In this document: piece by piece, positions 30,036-39,942 of the stretch
Layout: every line of letters starts with the position of its first letter
How positions within the stretch are numbered: the first letter of the stretch is position 1
Assembly (NCBI RefSeq): GCF_009711185.1
Contig: NZ_WMIF01000023.1
Coordinates: 1-56,252 of the forward strand
Length of the DNA: 56,252 nt
Reading direction: 5' to 3'
Source of the DNA: Paracoccus limosus
GTDB lineage: Bacteria; Pseudomonadota; Alphaproteobacteria; Rhodobacterales; Rhodobacteraceae
The notes under the pieces: model-generated
The model's database searches: none
Told to the model about the DNA's origin: nothing
The model's input: only the letters and a program-made list of their open reading frames with translations
Made by a program: the position numbers and the translations under genes

Positions 30036-31715
30036 ATGGACAATCCGCGTCACAACACCCGCGACATCTATCCCGCGACCGGCACTGAGATCACCGCGAA
30101 AAGCTGGCTGACCGAGGCGCCGATGCGGATGCTGATGAACAACCTGCATCCCGACGTGGCCGAGAACCCGCATGAGCTGGTGGTCTATGGCGGCATCGGC
30201 CGCGCCGCCCGCACCTGGAAGGATTTCGACCTGATCGTCGACAGCCTTAAAAAGTTGGAAGAGGACGAGACTCTGATGGTCCAGTCCGGCAAGCCGGTCG
30301 GCGTCTTCAAGACCCACAAGGACGCGCCGCGCGTGCTGATCGCCAACTCGAACCTTGTGCCGCATTGGGCGAACTGGGACCATTTCAACGAATTGGATAA
30401 AAAGGGTCTGGCGATGTACGGCCAGATGACCGCCGGATCGTGGATCTATATCGGCACGCAGGGCATCGTTCAGGGCACCTATGAAACCTTTGTCGAGGCA
30501 GGCCGCCAGCATTATGACGGCGACCTGAAGGGCAAATGGGTGCTGACCGGCGGGCTTGGCGGCATGGGCGGCGCCCAGCCATTGGCCGCCGTGATGGCTG
30601 GGGCCTGCTGTCTGGCCGTCGAATGCGACGAAACCCGCGCCGATTTCCGCCTGCGCACCCGCTATGTCGATGAAAAGACCCACAGCCTTGACGAGGCGCT
30701 GGCGATGATCGAGCGCTGGACCAAGGCCGGTGAGGCGAAATCCGTGGCCCTGATCGGCAATGCCGCCGAGGTGTTCCCGGAAATCCTGCGCCGCATGAAC
30801 GACGGCGGCCTGCGCCCCGACATCGTCACCGACCAGACCAGCGCGCATGACCCGGTGCACGGCTATCTGCCCGAGGGCTGGAGCGTGGCCGAATGGCGCG
30901 CGAAACAGGAGAGCGACCCCAAAGGCGTCGCCGCAGCCGCGAAGAAATCCATGCGCAAGCAGGTCGAGGCGATGGTGGCCTTCGCCGATGCCGGCATCCC
31001 CACCGTCGATTATGGCAACAACATCCGCCAGATGGCGCTGGAGGAGGGGTTCGAGCGCGCCTTTGCCTTCCCCGGTTTCGTGCCCGCCTATATCCGCCCG
31101 CTGTTCTGCCGCGGCATCGGCCCGTTCCGCTGGGCGGCGCTGTCGGGCGATCCCGAGGACATCTATAAAACCGATGCCAAGATGAAGGAGCTGTTCCCCG
31201 ACAACCATCATCTGCACAACTGGCTGGACATGGCGCAGGAGCGGATCGCGTTCCAGGGCCTGCCGGCGCGGATCATGTGGATCGGTTTGGGGGATCGCCA
31301 CCGCGCGGGTTTGGCCATCAACGAAATGGTCCGCAATGGCGAGCTGAAGGCCCCGGTCGTCATCGGCCGCGACCATCTGGACAGCGGCAGCGTCGCCAGC
31401 CCCAACCGGGAAACCGAGGCGATGCAGGACGGCTCGGACGCGGTGTCGGACTGGCCGCTGTTGAACGCGCTGCTGAATACGGCGTCAGGTGCCACTTGGG
31501 TCAGCCTGCATCACGGCGGCGGCGTCGGCATGGGCTTTTCGCAGCATTCCGGCATGGTCATCTGCTGCGATGGCAGCGAAGATGCCGACCGGCGGCTGGC
31601 CCGCGTGCTGTGGAACGACCCCGCGACCGGCGTGATGCGTCACGCCGACGCGGGCTATCAGATCGCGCTGGACTGCGCGCGTGAGCACGGCTTGAATCTG
31701 CCGGGCATTCTCTGA
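30036..31715 (+). CDS. hutU: HutU, urocanate hydratase
   Basis: It hydrates urocanate to imidazolonepropionate, step two, with NAD+ as the electrophile. At 559 residues it is full length, with conserved blocks [48 protein letters not shown] (NAD site) and [23 protein letters not shown] with a 6-base spacer precedes the ATG. It stands after the two CoA genes rather than next to hutH, so those genes interrupt the usual hut order. Confidence 0.98.
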   Translation: MDNPRHNTRDIYPATGTEITAKSWLTEAPMRMLMNNLHPDVAENPHELVVYGGIGRAARTWKDFDLIVDSLKKLEEDETLMVQSGKPVGVFKTHKDAPRVLIANSNLVPHWANWDHFNELDKKGLAMYGQMTAGSWIYIGTQGIVQGTYETFVEAGRQHYDGDLKGKWVLTGGLGGMGGAQPLAAVMAGACCLAVECDETRADFRLRTRYVDEKTHSLDEALAMIERWTKAGEAKSVALIGNAAEVFPEILRRMNDGGLRPDIVTDQTSAHDPVHGYLPEGWSVAEWRAKQESDPKGVAAAAKKSMRKQVEAMVAFADAGIPTVDYGNNIRQMALEEGFERAFAFPGFVPAYIRPLFCRGIGPFRWAALSGDPEDIYKTDAKMKELFPDNHHLHNWLDMAQERIAFQGLPARIMWIGLGDRHRAGLAINEMVRNGELKAPVVIGRDHLDSGSVASPNRETEAMQDGSDAVSDWPLLNALLNTASGATWVSLHHGGGVGMGFSQHSGMVICCDGSEDADRRLARVLWNDPATGVMRHADAGYQIALDCAREHGLNLPGIL

Positions 31716-31722
31716 TCCAAGG

Positions 31723-31754
31723 GGCGCGGTGACGCAACGCACCGGGACCGCGCC
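31723..31754 (+). terminator. Intercistronic hairpin between hutU and the transporter genes
   Basis: An 8-bp stem GGCGCGGT/ACCGCGCC (31723-31730 with 31747-31754) has a 16-base loop and is followed by TTAAT. The T-run is too weak for full termination, so it may only reduce read-through or protect the 3' end of hutU mRNA. Confidence 0.45.
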
Positions 31755-31782
31755 TTAATCCCGTCCAACTAGGAGTAACGAC

Positions 31783-32592
31783 ATGACCTTCCAAATGACC
31801 CTGAAAGCGGCGGCGATCAGCCTGCTGGCCCTTGGCACGGCGGCCCATGCCGATCAGCTGGCCGACATCAAGGCGGCCGGCAAGATCGTCACGGCGACCG
31901 ACATGCACTATGCCCCCTTCGACATGCTGGTGAACGGCACCTATGAGGGCATGACCAAGGATCTGTTCGACGAAGTGTCGAAGGAAATCGGCGTGACGCC
32001 GGTCTATCAGGACATTCCCTGGACCGCCGAACTGCCGGGCCTCGAGGTCAAGAAATTCGACATCGTCATCGCCCCGGTGACCATCACCCCCGAGCGGCTG
32101 GAGCGTTACACCTTTACCCTGCCGATCGCCGATGCGACCGTAGCGCTGGTCAAGGCCGCCGGCAGCGACCTGAAAAAGCCCGAGGACATCAAGGGCAAGA
32201 CCGTCGGCGTCCAGCAGGGCACCGCGCAGTTCAAGCAGCTGGAAGCCTTTGGCGAAAAGCTGGGCGGCGTCACCATCAAGGAATACGGCACCACCGACGA
32301 GGCCTATGCCGATCTGGCCGCCGGCCGTCTGGACGCGGTCGCCGGCTCGCTGCCGAACCTGACCTATCTGGTGAAAAGCCGCCCCGAGACCTTTGCCATG
32401 TTCGAGCCGGCGAAATTCGGCGAGCCGAAATATTTCGCCTGGGTGCTGCGCAAGCATGCCGACAGCGAGGGCTTTGACAAGGCGATCAACGACGCCCTGC
32501 TGAAGATGACCGATGACGGCCGCGTCAAGGCGATTCAGGAGAAATGGCTGGGCACCTATACCGAGCTGCCGCGCGAAGTTCCCGCGAAGTAA
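31783..32592 (+). CDS. Periplasmic solute-binding protein, polar amino-acid type ABC importer
   Basis: A 269-residue SBP_bac_3 family protein. The signal peptide ends TAAHA (residue 23). It aligns with HisJ through the whole fold. The carboxylate-binding Arg is kept (Arg105 in TITPERLERY) and the hinge motif GVQQGTAQ is present. However, the position of the HisJ Asp that binds the alpha-amino group is Ser189 (GRLDAVAGS instead of GRIDAAFQD). I infer a ligand with a carboxylate but perhaps no alpha-amino group, such as urocanate or imidazolepropionate. It follows hutU by 67 bases with AGGAG before the ATG. Confidence 0.93.
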   Translation: MTFQMTLKAAAISLLALGTAAHADQLADIKAAGKIVTATDMHYAPFDMLVNGTYEGMTKDLFDEVSKEIGVTPVYQDIPWTAELPGLEVKKFDIVIAPVTITPERLERYTFTLPIADATVALVKAAGSDLKKPEDIKGKTVGVQQGTAQFKQLEAFGEKLGGVTIKEYGTTDEAYADLAAGRLDAVAGSLPNLTYLVKSRPETFAMFEPAKFGEPKYFAWVLRKHADSEGFDKAINDALLKMTDDGRVKAIQEKWLGTYTELPREVPAK

Positions 32593-32602
32593 GTCGCCCG
32601 CC

Positions 32603-32623
32603 GGGCGGGGGCCGACCCCGCCC
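32603..32623 (+). promoter_or_regulatory. GC-rich hairpin after the binding-protein gene
   Basis: A perfect 8-bp stem GGGCGGGG/CCCCGCCC with a 5-base loop lies 10 bases after the binding-protein stop and has no T-run. In many ABC operons such a structure protects the upstream mRNA so the binding protein is made in excess over the permeases; I infer the same here. Confidence 0.6.
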
Positions 32624-32652
32624 GCATTCCCGATGCCTTCAGGACGAGGCGC

Positions 32653-33300
32653 ATGTTCTCAATCCCCGTCTTTCTGGAAAGCTTTCAGCCGCTCATGTGG
32701 GCGGCGCAATATACCCTGCTGATCTCGGTTCTGGGCATCCTCTTGGGGCTGGTGATCGGCACGCTGATCTGCGCGGCACGGCTGTCGGGGTCGCGGTTGC
32801 TTCGGGGCTTTGGCGGGCTCTGGGTCAGCTTCCTGCGCGGTGTGCCGCTGCTGGTGCAGCTTCTGGTCTTTTACTATGCGCTGCCGGTGATCGGGCTGGA
32901 TGTCGCGCCGACGGCGGCGGCGGTGATCTGCGTCGGTGTCTGTGCCAGCGCCTATATCAGCGAGATCTGGCGCGGCGCCATCGCCGCCCTGCCGCGCGGG
33001 CAGGCCGAGGCCGCCCGTGCCATCGGCATGAGCCCGCGCGACACCTGGATCCGCATCATCCTGCCGCAGGCCTTTTCCATGTCGCTGCCGGCGCTGGTGA
33101 ATGAACTGATCCTGCTGGTCAAGGCCAGCTCGCTGGTCTCGGTCGTGGGCATTCTGGAAATCACCCGCGCCAGTCAGGCGCAGGCCGCGACCACCTTCCG
33201 CCCGCTCGAAGTCTATATCGCGGCGGCCTGCATCTATCTGGCGATCAACCTGTGCCTTGCGGCGCTGGGGCGTTATCTTGAACACAGGACGGCCGTGTGA
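32653..33300 (+). CDS. ABC importer permease 1 (HisQ/HisM family)
   Basis: A 215-residue inner-membrane permease with about five helices. The cytoplasmic EAA loop that contacts the ATPase reads [44 protein letters not shown] block is typical of polar amino-acid permeases. It pairs with the next gene to form a heterodimer. Confidence 0.94.
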   Translation: MFSIPVFLESFQPLMWAAQYTLLISVLGILLGLVIGTLICAARLSGSRLLRGFGGLWVSFLRGVPLLVQLLVFYYALPVIGLDVAPTAAAVICVGVCASAYISEIWRGAIAALPRGQAEAARAIGMSPRDTWIRIILPQAFSMSLPALVNELILLVKASSLVSVVGILEITRASQAQAATTFRPLEVYIAAACIYLAINLCLAALGRYLEHRTAV

Positions 33301-33956
33301 TGGATCTGGTTTCACAATACGGCCCCGCCCTGCTGCGCGGTTTCGGCATCACCGTCATCTGCTGGATCCTTGGCACCATCTTCGGCATGGCGCTGGGGCT
33401 GGTCATCGCCCTGATCCAGCGTTACGCGCCGCGCCCGGTGCGCTGGCTGATCCAGATCTATATCGAGGTGATCCGGGGCACGCCCTTTCTGGTGCAGCTG
33501 TTCGTGCTGTATTACGGCGGCCCGCTGATCGGGCTGCGGCTGGACGCGCTGCCGGCGGGCCTGCTGGGCCTGACCATCTATGGCAGCCCCTATTTCGCCG
33601 AGATCTTCCGCTCGGGCTTTCGCGCCGTTGCCCATGGCCAGATCGAGGCCGCCCGCGCCATCGGCATGACCGAGCCGACGATCATCCGCCGCATCCTTTT
33701 GCCCCTGGGTCTGGTTTCGGCGCTGCCGGCGCTGGTCAACTTCTCGATCATTCTGACCAAGGAAACCGTGATCCTGTCGATCATCACCGTGCCCGAGCTG
33801 ATGTATCAGGTCAGCCGCATGTCGGCCGAGACCTTCCGCTATGTCGAGGCGAATCTGGTGCTGGCGCTGTTCTTCTGGGCGCTGGTCGAAACCATCAGCC
33901 GCCTTGGCCGCAGGCTTGAGGCGCGCATTACCCAACATCTGATCGAAAGGACCTGA
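33300..33956 (+). CDS. ABC importer permease 2 (HisQ/HisM family)
   Basis: A 218-residue permease related to the preceding one, with [20 protein letters not shown] and the EAA loop [23 protein letters not shown] 33300 shares one base with the previous stop; GTG 33297 one codon earlier is an equal possibility. It is followed 1 base later by the ATPase gene. Confidence 0.94.
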   Translation: MDLVSQYGPALLRGFGITVICWILGTIFGMALGLVIALIQRYAPRPVRWLIQIYIEVIRGTPFLVQLFVLYYGGPLIGLRLDALPAGLLGLTIYGSPYFAEIFRSGFRAVAHGQIEAARAIGMTEPTIIRRILLPLGLVSALPALVNFSIILTKETVILSIITVPELMYQVSRMSAETFRYVEANLVLALFFWALVETISRLGRRLEARITQHLIERT

Positions 33957-33957
33957 G

Positions 33958-34728
<771 letters not shown>

Positions 34729-34801
34729 ACCGAACCGAACGGTTTGAGACTGGCCCGGCCCGTGTTAGCCTGCCGCGGTTGCATCCGCATGAGGTTCACC
34801 A

Positions 34802-35890
34802 GTGGCAGGCTTTTCATGGCCTATTCACGGCGCGCGCGGTGTCTTTGCACTGGCGGTCGTCCTGTTCCATGTCCACAATTCGGGGCTGCCGGCCCTGCCG
34901 GTGCCTTCGCTTGTGCAGCAGGGCTTCGGCGCGCTGAAATTCGGCGTCGAGCTGTTCTTTGCCATCAGCGGTTTCGTCATCGTCGGCACCATGGCGCGGG
35001 CACGCTCGCCGCTGGCCTTCATCGGTGATCGGGCGACGCGGATCTATCCGGTGCTTTGGGCGGTGCTGCCTGTTGCGATCCCGGCGATGCTGCTGGCGGG
35101 CGACACCACCTTCGACGGGCAGGGGCCGCTGGCCAGTCTGGGCATCGTCATCGGCAATTTCCTTGCGCTGGGACCGGTGCTGCCGGTGCCGGTGATCTAT
35201 GGCGTGGCATGGACGCTCAGCTATGAATTCGCCTTTTACCTCTTGGGATTCGCGGTGCTTCTGGGCCGGCGACGGGCGCTGGATCTGACATGGCTCGCGC
35301 TGCTGGTCGGGCTGAGCTATTGCGTCTTTGCGCCGCGCGCGCTGTTCTTTCTGGCGGGCGTGCTGGTCGCTACCGGGCTGGCCGAGCAAAGCCCGCTGCG
35401 CCACCTGTCGCGGGCGCCGGGCTTGTGCCTGATCGCCTTTCTGGGGCTGTGGCAGGCGACCTCGAACGACACCTCGCCGCATATCGACCCGGTTTATCAA
35501 TGGGGCCGGGCATTCCACTGGCTGACCGGGCCGCTGGCTTTTCTGGCGGCGACGGCGGCGATCAACGGGCTGGCGCAGGGCCGGGGGATGTTGTCGCAAC
35601 TGCTGCAATCGCGGCCGCTGCTATGGCTGGGGACGATCAGTTACAGCCTGTATATCTGGCACCCGCTGGTGCTGGGCACCTGCAAAAGCGTGATGCACAA
35701 GCTGCATCTGTCCGCCACGCTGGGGAACTGGAGCCAGCCGTTCTTTCTGTTGGCCACGTTGCCGCCCTGCCTGCTGATCGCATGGATCAGCGCCCGCCTG
35801 CTGGAGGGCCGGGTGACGGGCTGGCTGCGCCGGCGCCTGCTGGCTGGGGACCGGGACGCCGACAAGGCGGTCCCGGCGGCGCTGGTCTGA
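34802..35890 (+). CDS. Acyltransferase 3 family membrane protein
   Basis: A 362-residue integral membrane protein with about ten helices that would transfer acyl groups, often acetyl, to a surface sugar or lipid. The signature region HGARGVFALAVVLFHVHNSG contains the conserved Arg and His. GVAWTLSYEFAFYLLG and SYSLYIWHPLVLG are also typical. The start is GTG at 34802 and no strong ribosome site is visible. Substrate and pathway cannot be told; no polysaccharide genes are nearby. It points in the same direction as the hut operon but may be separate. Confidence 0.85.
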   Translation: MAGFSWPIHGARGVFALAVVLFHVHNSGLPALPVPSLVQQGFGALKFGVELFFAISGFVIVGTMARARSPLAFIGDRATRIYPVLWAVLPVAIPAMLLAGDTTFDGQGPLASLGIVIGNFLALGPVLPVPVIYGVAWTLSYEFAFYLLGFAVLLGRRRALDLTWLALLVGLSYCVFAPRALFFLAGVLVATGLAEQSPLRHLSRAPGLCLIAFLGLWQATSNDTSPHIDPVYQWGRAFHWLTGPLAFLAATAAINGLAQGRGMLSQLLQSRPLLWLGTISYSLYIWHPLVLGTCKSVMHKLHLSATLGNWSQPFFLLATLPPCLLIAWISARLLEGRVTGWLRRRLLAGDRDADKAVPAALV

Positions 35891-35901
35891 TCTTTGGGGG
35901 T

Positions 35902-37053
35902 CTATTCCATCTCGGCCTCATGCCCGTCGGGGGCATGCAGGTCAAAGATGAACAGCCCGTCCTCGGGGACGACGCGGGTGGTCCAGCGGTTGTCATTCAG
36001 CGACTGCTCGGCGTCATGCAGCCCGGCGCGCCAATGGTCCAGCATCGACAGGCGCGAGAATTCGTAATCCTTGGACCCGCTTTCGTAATCGGCATGGCGA
36101 TAGATCATGTGCATCAGACTGACCGGATGGGTCGAGCCGCCGTTGATCAGCGTCACCAGATCGTCGTCCTGTTGCAGATCCGCCGGCAGCTTGGCGCGCA
36201 GCCGCCGCGCCGCGCGCGAGATGGCGTGGCGGGCGCGGAAATCGTCGGTGTTCAGCCGGGTGCGGCTGGAAAAGCGGATCTCTTTCTCGCGCTGATCGAC
36301 CTCGGCCATGGTGCGCGGCATCGGCCCGCGCGACTGGTAAAGATCGACCTGATAGATGCAGAGCGGCCGGTTCGACGGCGCCGAAAGCACCACCTGCAGC
36401 GGCGAATTCGATACCAGCCCGCCGTCCCAATATTCCCGCCCGTCGATCTCGACGGCGGGAAAGCCCGGCGGCAGCGCGCCCGAGGCCATGATGTGCTCGG
36501 GGCCGATCCGGGTCTCGCGGTTGTCAAAGACCTGGAAATTGCCGGTCTGCACATCCACGGCGCCGACGGTCAGGCGCGGCCCCTCGTCGTTGAGATAGTC
36601 GAAATCGACCAGCCGCAGCAGCGTCTCGCGCAGCGGGCCGGTGTCATACCAGCTGGTCTGGCGCATCATGCCGGGAAACAGCGACATCAGGTCGGGCATG
36701 CGCGGCCGGAAAAACCCGGGCACGCCGAACATGGTCGAGGCGGCGGCGCGGCCCTCGTTGAACATCGAACGCACCCGCCCCGGCATCGGCCCGCCCTCAA
36801 GCAGGGTGCCCGACAGCCATGGCGCGCGGGTGATCCCCTCCCAGAAGGCGCGCAGCGCCTGCAGGCGGCGGCCGGGCGGATTGCCCGCGATCAGCGCCGC
36901 ATTGATCGAGCCGATCGAGATCCCGGCCAGCCATTCCGGTTCTTGCCCGGCCTTGCACAGCGCCTCATAGGCCCCGGCCTGAAAGGCCCCCAGCGCGCCG
37001 CCACCCTGCAGCACGAGGACGATCTTTTCGGGAACCTTTGCCAGCCTGTCCAT
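35902..37053 (-). CDS. Patatin-like phospholipase with C-terminal DUF3734 region
   Basis: A 383-residue patatin-fold acyl hydrolase. The oxyanion loop is LQGGGALGAFQAG and the nucleophile is Ser46 in GISIGS. The dyad Asp lies in EYWDGGLVSNSPLQ. The C-terminal third (RYHADY-like region MIYRHADYESGSKDYEFSRL) matches what I know as DUF3734, common in alphaproteobacteria and sometimes near polyhydroxybutyrate metabolism. No signal peptide, so it is probably cytoplasmic. It is convergent with the acyltransferase gene across 11 bases. Confidence 0.9.
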   Translation of the reverse strand: MDRLAKVPEKIVLVLQGGGALGAFQAGAYEALCKAGQEPEWLAGISIGSINAALIAGNPPGRRLQALRAFWEGITRAPWLSGTLLEGGPMPGRVRSMFNEGRAAASTMFGVPGFFRPRMPDLMSLFPGMMRQTSWYDTGPLRETLLRLVDFDYLNDEGPRLTVGAVDVQTGNFQVFDNRETRIGPEHIMASGALPPGFPAVEIDGREYWDGGLVSNSPLQVVLSAPSNRPLCIYQVDLYQSRGPMPRTMAEVDQREKEIRFSSRTRLNTDDFRARHAISRAARRLRAKLPADLQQDDDLVTLINGGSTHPVSLMHMIYRHADYESGSKDYEFSRLSMLDHWRAGLHDAEQSLNDNRWTTRVVPEDGLFIFDLHAPDGHEAEME

Positions 37054-37625
37054 GATGAATCATACCCTTGCATTCAGTATTGCAGCGCAGGCTATGAGCG
37101 GCGGCGGGGATTTTCCATCTGTCTGCACGCAATATAATTGCACGTTCCGTTACGTCATCTGCAGCTTTGCATCATGCCGCATTGCGGCAATCGCGCCCGA
37201 TGGCGGTCGTGCGGTTGTTTCTCGCGCCGGCTTGCTGTAGGGATTGATCGAGTATTGCGACAATGGCCGCCGTCCCCTTGATGATCGACGAGATAGCCGA
37301 CCACGCCGAGCCGCCGCGACGATGCGGGCCGGGCCAGGTCGAAACAGCGCCCCTCCTGACGGACAGGGCGCGCCAGGCCCGAGCCCGGCCGAACGCACCG
37401 CAAGGTGCGCCCCCCTGCATTTCGACGGGCATGGCGCCCGGTCTGCGCCCTCATGGCTGCGGACCGGACCATTCCCCTATCTCCCGGCCGCGCAAGGGTC
37501 GGGCAGTCACGGCCGGGCGCAGATCCTGCGCGCCGGTCCTTTTCGCGCGGCCTGCTTGCTCCGCGCCAGTCGCGGCGTGCCGGGATATGGCCCCGCTGCA
37601 TCTTCACCGGAATTGAGCCCCGCCC
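37054..37625. other. Long intergenic stretch without a convincing gene
   Basis: This gap of about 570 bases separates the divergent patatin and CorC-like genes. Open frames on either strand (for example 37263-37616 +) show codon use unlike the neighbours, with many Cys, Arg and Pro and no ribosome site. Bases 37054-37240 are less GC-rich than their surroundings and probably hold promoters. The region contains a short palindrome (37175-37189) and small hairpins such as GCACC-GCAA-GGTGC. I recognise no known RNA or riboswitch. Confidence 0.5.
37175..37189. promoter_or_regulatory. Short palindrome, possible regulator site
   Basis: TGCCGC-ATT-GCGGCA is a perfect 6-bp inverted repeat with a 3-base centre, in the less GC-rich part of the patatin-corC gap. 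It could be an operator, but I know no protein that fits it. Confidence 0.3.
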
Positions 37626-38900
37626 ATGTGGATCGAAATCGCGATCGTCGTCCTTCTGACCCTGGTGAATGGCCTTTTGGCCATGTCCGAGCTGGCCATC
37701 GTCTCGTCGCGCCCGGCGCGGCTGAAGGTGCTGGCCGACCGGGGTGACCACGGCGCCGAAACGGCCATGCGTCTGGCCGAGGATCCGGGCCGCTTTCTCA
37801 GCTCGGTCCAGATCGGCATCACGCTGGTTGGCGTGTTGTCGGGGGCGTTTTCCGGCGCCACGCTGGGCGCGCGTCTGGCGGCGGCGCTGCCGGGCTGGGG
37901 TGTGCCGCAGGGGCTGGCCGATCCGCTTGGCATGGGCGGCGTGGTCGTGGCGATTACCTATCTGTCGCTGATTCTGGGCGAGCTGGTGCCCAAACAGATC
38001 GCGCTGCGCCAGCCCGAAGGGGTGGCTGCGCGCGTCGCACCGCTGATGCGCAGCATCTCGCGGGTGGGGGCGCCGCTGGTCTGGCTTCTGGACCGTTCGG
38101 GCAAGCTGGTGCTGTCGCTCTTGCGCCAGACCGGCGACGACAATCCCAGCATCTCGGACGAGGAAATCCGTCTGGTGATCGCCGAGGCCGAGAATGCCGG
38201 CGTGATCCACCGCGCCGAGACCGAGATGATCGCCGGCGTCATGCGCATCGCCGACCGCAGTGCGCGCGGGCTGATGACGCCGCGCCGCGACATCGTGGCG
38301 GTGGATGTCGGTGACAGCTATGCCGCGGTCGCGCATAAGTTCAAGGACAGCCACCGCACCCGGCTGCCGGTCAGCAATGGCGATGAAAACGACCTGATCG
38401 GCGTCGTTGCCAGCGCCGACCTCATCGCCGTCAACGCACAGAACTTCGACATCCGCGCGCTGATGAAGCCCGCGCCGATCATCCCCGAGACCATGGACGC
38501 CCCCGAGGTCATCGCCCGCCTGCGCGTGGCGCCCGGGCAGATGCTGCTGGTCTATGACGAATACGGCCATTTCGAGGGCGTGGTGACGCCGATGGACGTG
38601 CTGGAGGCGATCACCGGCGAATTCGCCGGGGTCGACGATGACGAGCCCAAGATCGTCGAGCGCGAGGATGGCAGCCTGCTGGTTGCCGGCTGGATGCCGG
38701 TCGATGAATTCGCCGACAAGCTGGGCGTGCCGCTGGCCGAGGATCACGACTATTCCACCGTGGCCGGGCTGGTGCTGGATCTGGCCGGGCTGTTGCCACA
38801 GGTCGGCGACAGCGTGACCTGGGGCGGCTGGCGCATCGAGGTGGTGGATCTGGACGGCCGCCGCATCGACAAGCTCTTGGTCCAGCGCGAGGCGCGCTGA
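37626..38900 (+). CDS. CorC/HlyC-type membrane protein (DUF21 plus CBS pair)
   Basis: A 424-residue inner-membrane protein. An N-terminal CNNM/DUF21 domain with three to four helices (IEIAIVVLLTLVNGLLAMSE, VVVAITYLSLILGELVPKQI) is followed by two CBS domains (RGLMTPRRDIVAVDVGDSY, ALMKPAPIIPETMDAPEV) and a C-terminal CorC_HlyC domain (VVDLDGRRIDKLLVQRE). The family is linked to Mg2+/Co2+ efflux; older annotations say haemolysin, which the sequence does not support. ATG 37626 begins at the predicted helix. Confidence 0.92.
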   Translation: MWIEIAIVVLLTLVNGLLAMSELAIVSSRPARLKVLADRGDHGAETAMRLAEDPGRFLSSVQIGITLVGVLSGAFSGATLGARLAAALPGWGVPQGLADPLGMGGVVVAITYLSLILGELVPKQIALRQPEGVAARVAPLMRSISRVGAPLVWLLDRSGKLVLSLLRQTGDDNPSISDEEIRLVIAEAENAGVIHRAETEMIAGVMRIADRSARGLMTPRRDIVAVDVGDSYAAVAHKFKDSHRTRLPVSNGDENDLIGVVASADLIAVNAQNFDIRALMKPAPIIPETMDAPEVIARLRVAPGQMLLVYDEYGHFEGVVTPMDVLEAITGEFAGVDDDEPKIVEREDGSLLVAGWMPVDEFADKLGVPLAEDHDYSTVAGLVLDLAGLLPQVGDSVTWGGWRIEVVDLDGRRIDKLLVQREAR

Positions 38901-38954
38901 GCCGGCGCCATCATCGGGGCTTTTGTCCAGCGGCTGGCGTGATAAGTTGCCGTT

Positions 38955-39902
38955 ATGAACTTTACCCTGCGCCAGATCACCTATTTCCTTGCCGTGGCGC
39001 GGCTGCGCAATTTCGGCCGCGCCGCCGAAAGCTGCCATGTCTCGCAGCCGGGTCTGTCCAGCCAGATCGCCCAGATCGAGGCGCGGCTGGGCGGCGCCTT
39101 GTTCGAGCGGGGCGCCGGGGCCGGGCCGGTGCGGCTGACGGGCCTTGGCGAACGGCTGCTGCCTGCCGCGCAAGAGCTGATGGATGCCGCGCAGCGCTTG
39201 CAGACCTTGGCGCGTTCCGGGCGCGAGCCTTTGGCGGGGCGGATGCGGCTGGCGATCATCCCCACCGTCGCGCCCTATCTGATCCCGCATCTGGTGCCGG
39301 CACTGCGGGTCAGCCATCCGGCGCTGGATCTGTCGCTGCATGAGGTGGTGACCGACGAGCTGCTGGCCGGGATCGAGGAGCGCCGTTTCGACGCGGGGGT
39401 CATGGCCCTGCCGGTCGGCCATGCCGCCATCGAGGCGCTGCCGGTGCTGCGCGATCCCTTTCTGATCGCCACCTCCGAGGATGACGACACCTATCTGGCC
39501 GGGCCCTGCCGCCCCGAGAGTCTGGCGACCGAACGGCTGCTGTTGCTGGCCGACGGGCATTGCCTGCGCGATCAGGCGCTGGAGGTCTGTGGCCTGCGCG
39601 GCCCGCGCCGCAAGCTGAACCTTGAAGCGGCCTCACTGGCGACGCTGATGCGGATGGTGTCAAGTGGCATGGGGATGACGCTGATCCCGCGACTGGCCAT
39701 GGCCGACGAGAACCGCGATGGCCGGTTGCGCATCCTGCCCTTTGCCGAGCCGGCGCCGTCGCGCGATCTGGCCGTGGTCTGGCGCCGCAATGCCGAGGCC
39801 GGCAGCGATGCCCGCGCTCTGGCCGGGGTGATCCGTGAACTGGCGCCGCTGCTGGATGTCGAGCCGCTGGGCGGCGCACCCGCCGTGGCCGGTCGGGGCT
39901 GA
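38955..39902 (+). CDS. oxyR: OxyR, LysR-type peroxide sensor
   Basis: A 315-residue LysR regulator. The N-terminal helix-turn-helix reads AESCHVSQPGLSSQIAQIE. In the regulatory domain GHCLRDQALEVC places redox Cys203 and Cys212 nine residues apart, exactly as Cys199 and Cys208 of Escherichia coli OxyR, so peroxide sensing by disulfide is likely. No catalase or peroxiredoxin gene lies beside it. It is convergent with tonB. Confidence 0.93.
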   Translation: MNFTLRQITYFLAVARLRNFGRAAESCHVSQPGLSSQIAQIEARLGGALFERGAGAGPVRLTGLGERLLPAAQELMDAAQRLQTLARSGREPLAGRMRLAIIPTVAPYLIPHLVPALRVSHPALDLSLHEVVTDELLAGIEERRFDAGVMALPVGHAAIEALPVLRDPFLIATSEDDDTYLAGPCRPESLATERLLLLADGHCLRDQALEVCGLRGPRRKLNLEAASLATLMRMVSSGMGMTLIPRLAMADENRDGRLRILPFAEPAPSRDLAVVWRRNAEAGSDARALAGVIRELAPLLDVEPLGGAPAVAGRG

Positions 39903-39912
39903 TATGCGAAAG

Positions 39913-39935
39913 GCCGGCGCGCAAGGGGCGCCGGC
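39913..39935. terminator. Hairpin between oxyR and tonB
   Basis: An 8-bp stem GCCGGCGC/GCGCCGGC with a 7-base loop lies between the convergent oxyR and tonB stops. On the - strand it is followed by CTTTC, giving tonB a weak T-run; on + there is none. Confidence 0.55.
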
Positions 39936-39942
39936 ATGCAGA

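Noticed and set aside
28377..31376. 999-codon - strand open frame
   Set aside because: It is antisense to the CoA-transferase, acyl-CoA dehydrogenase and hutU genes, all of which carry full family motifs.
37263..37616. Possible 117-residue gene in the patatin-corC gap
   Set aside because: Codon use differs from neighbours, Cys and Arg are over-represented and there is no ribosome site.
37155..39560. 801-codon - strand open frame across the gap and corC/oxyR
   Set aside because: Antisense shadow of two well-supported genes; His/Arg/Gln-rich and lacking a ribosome site.
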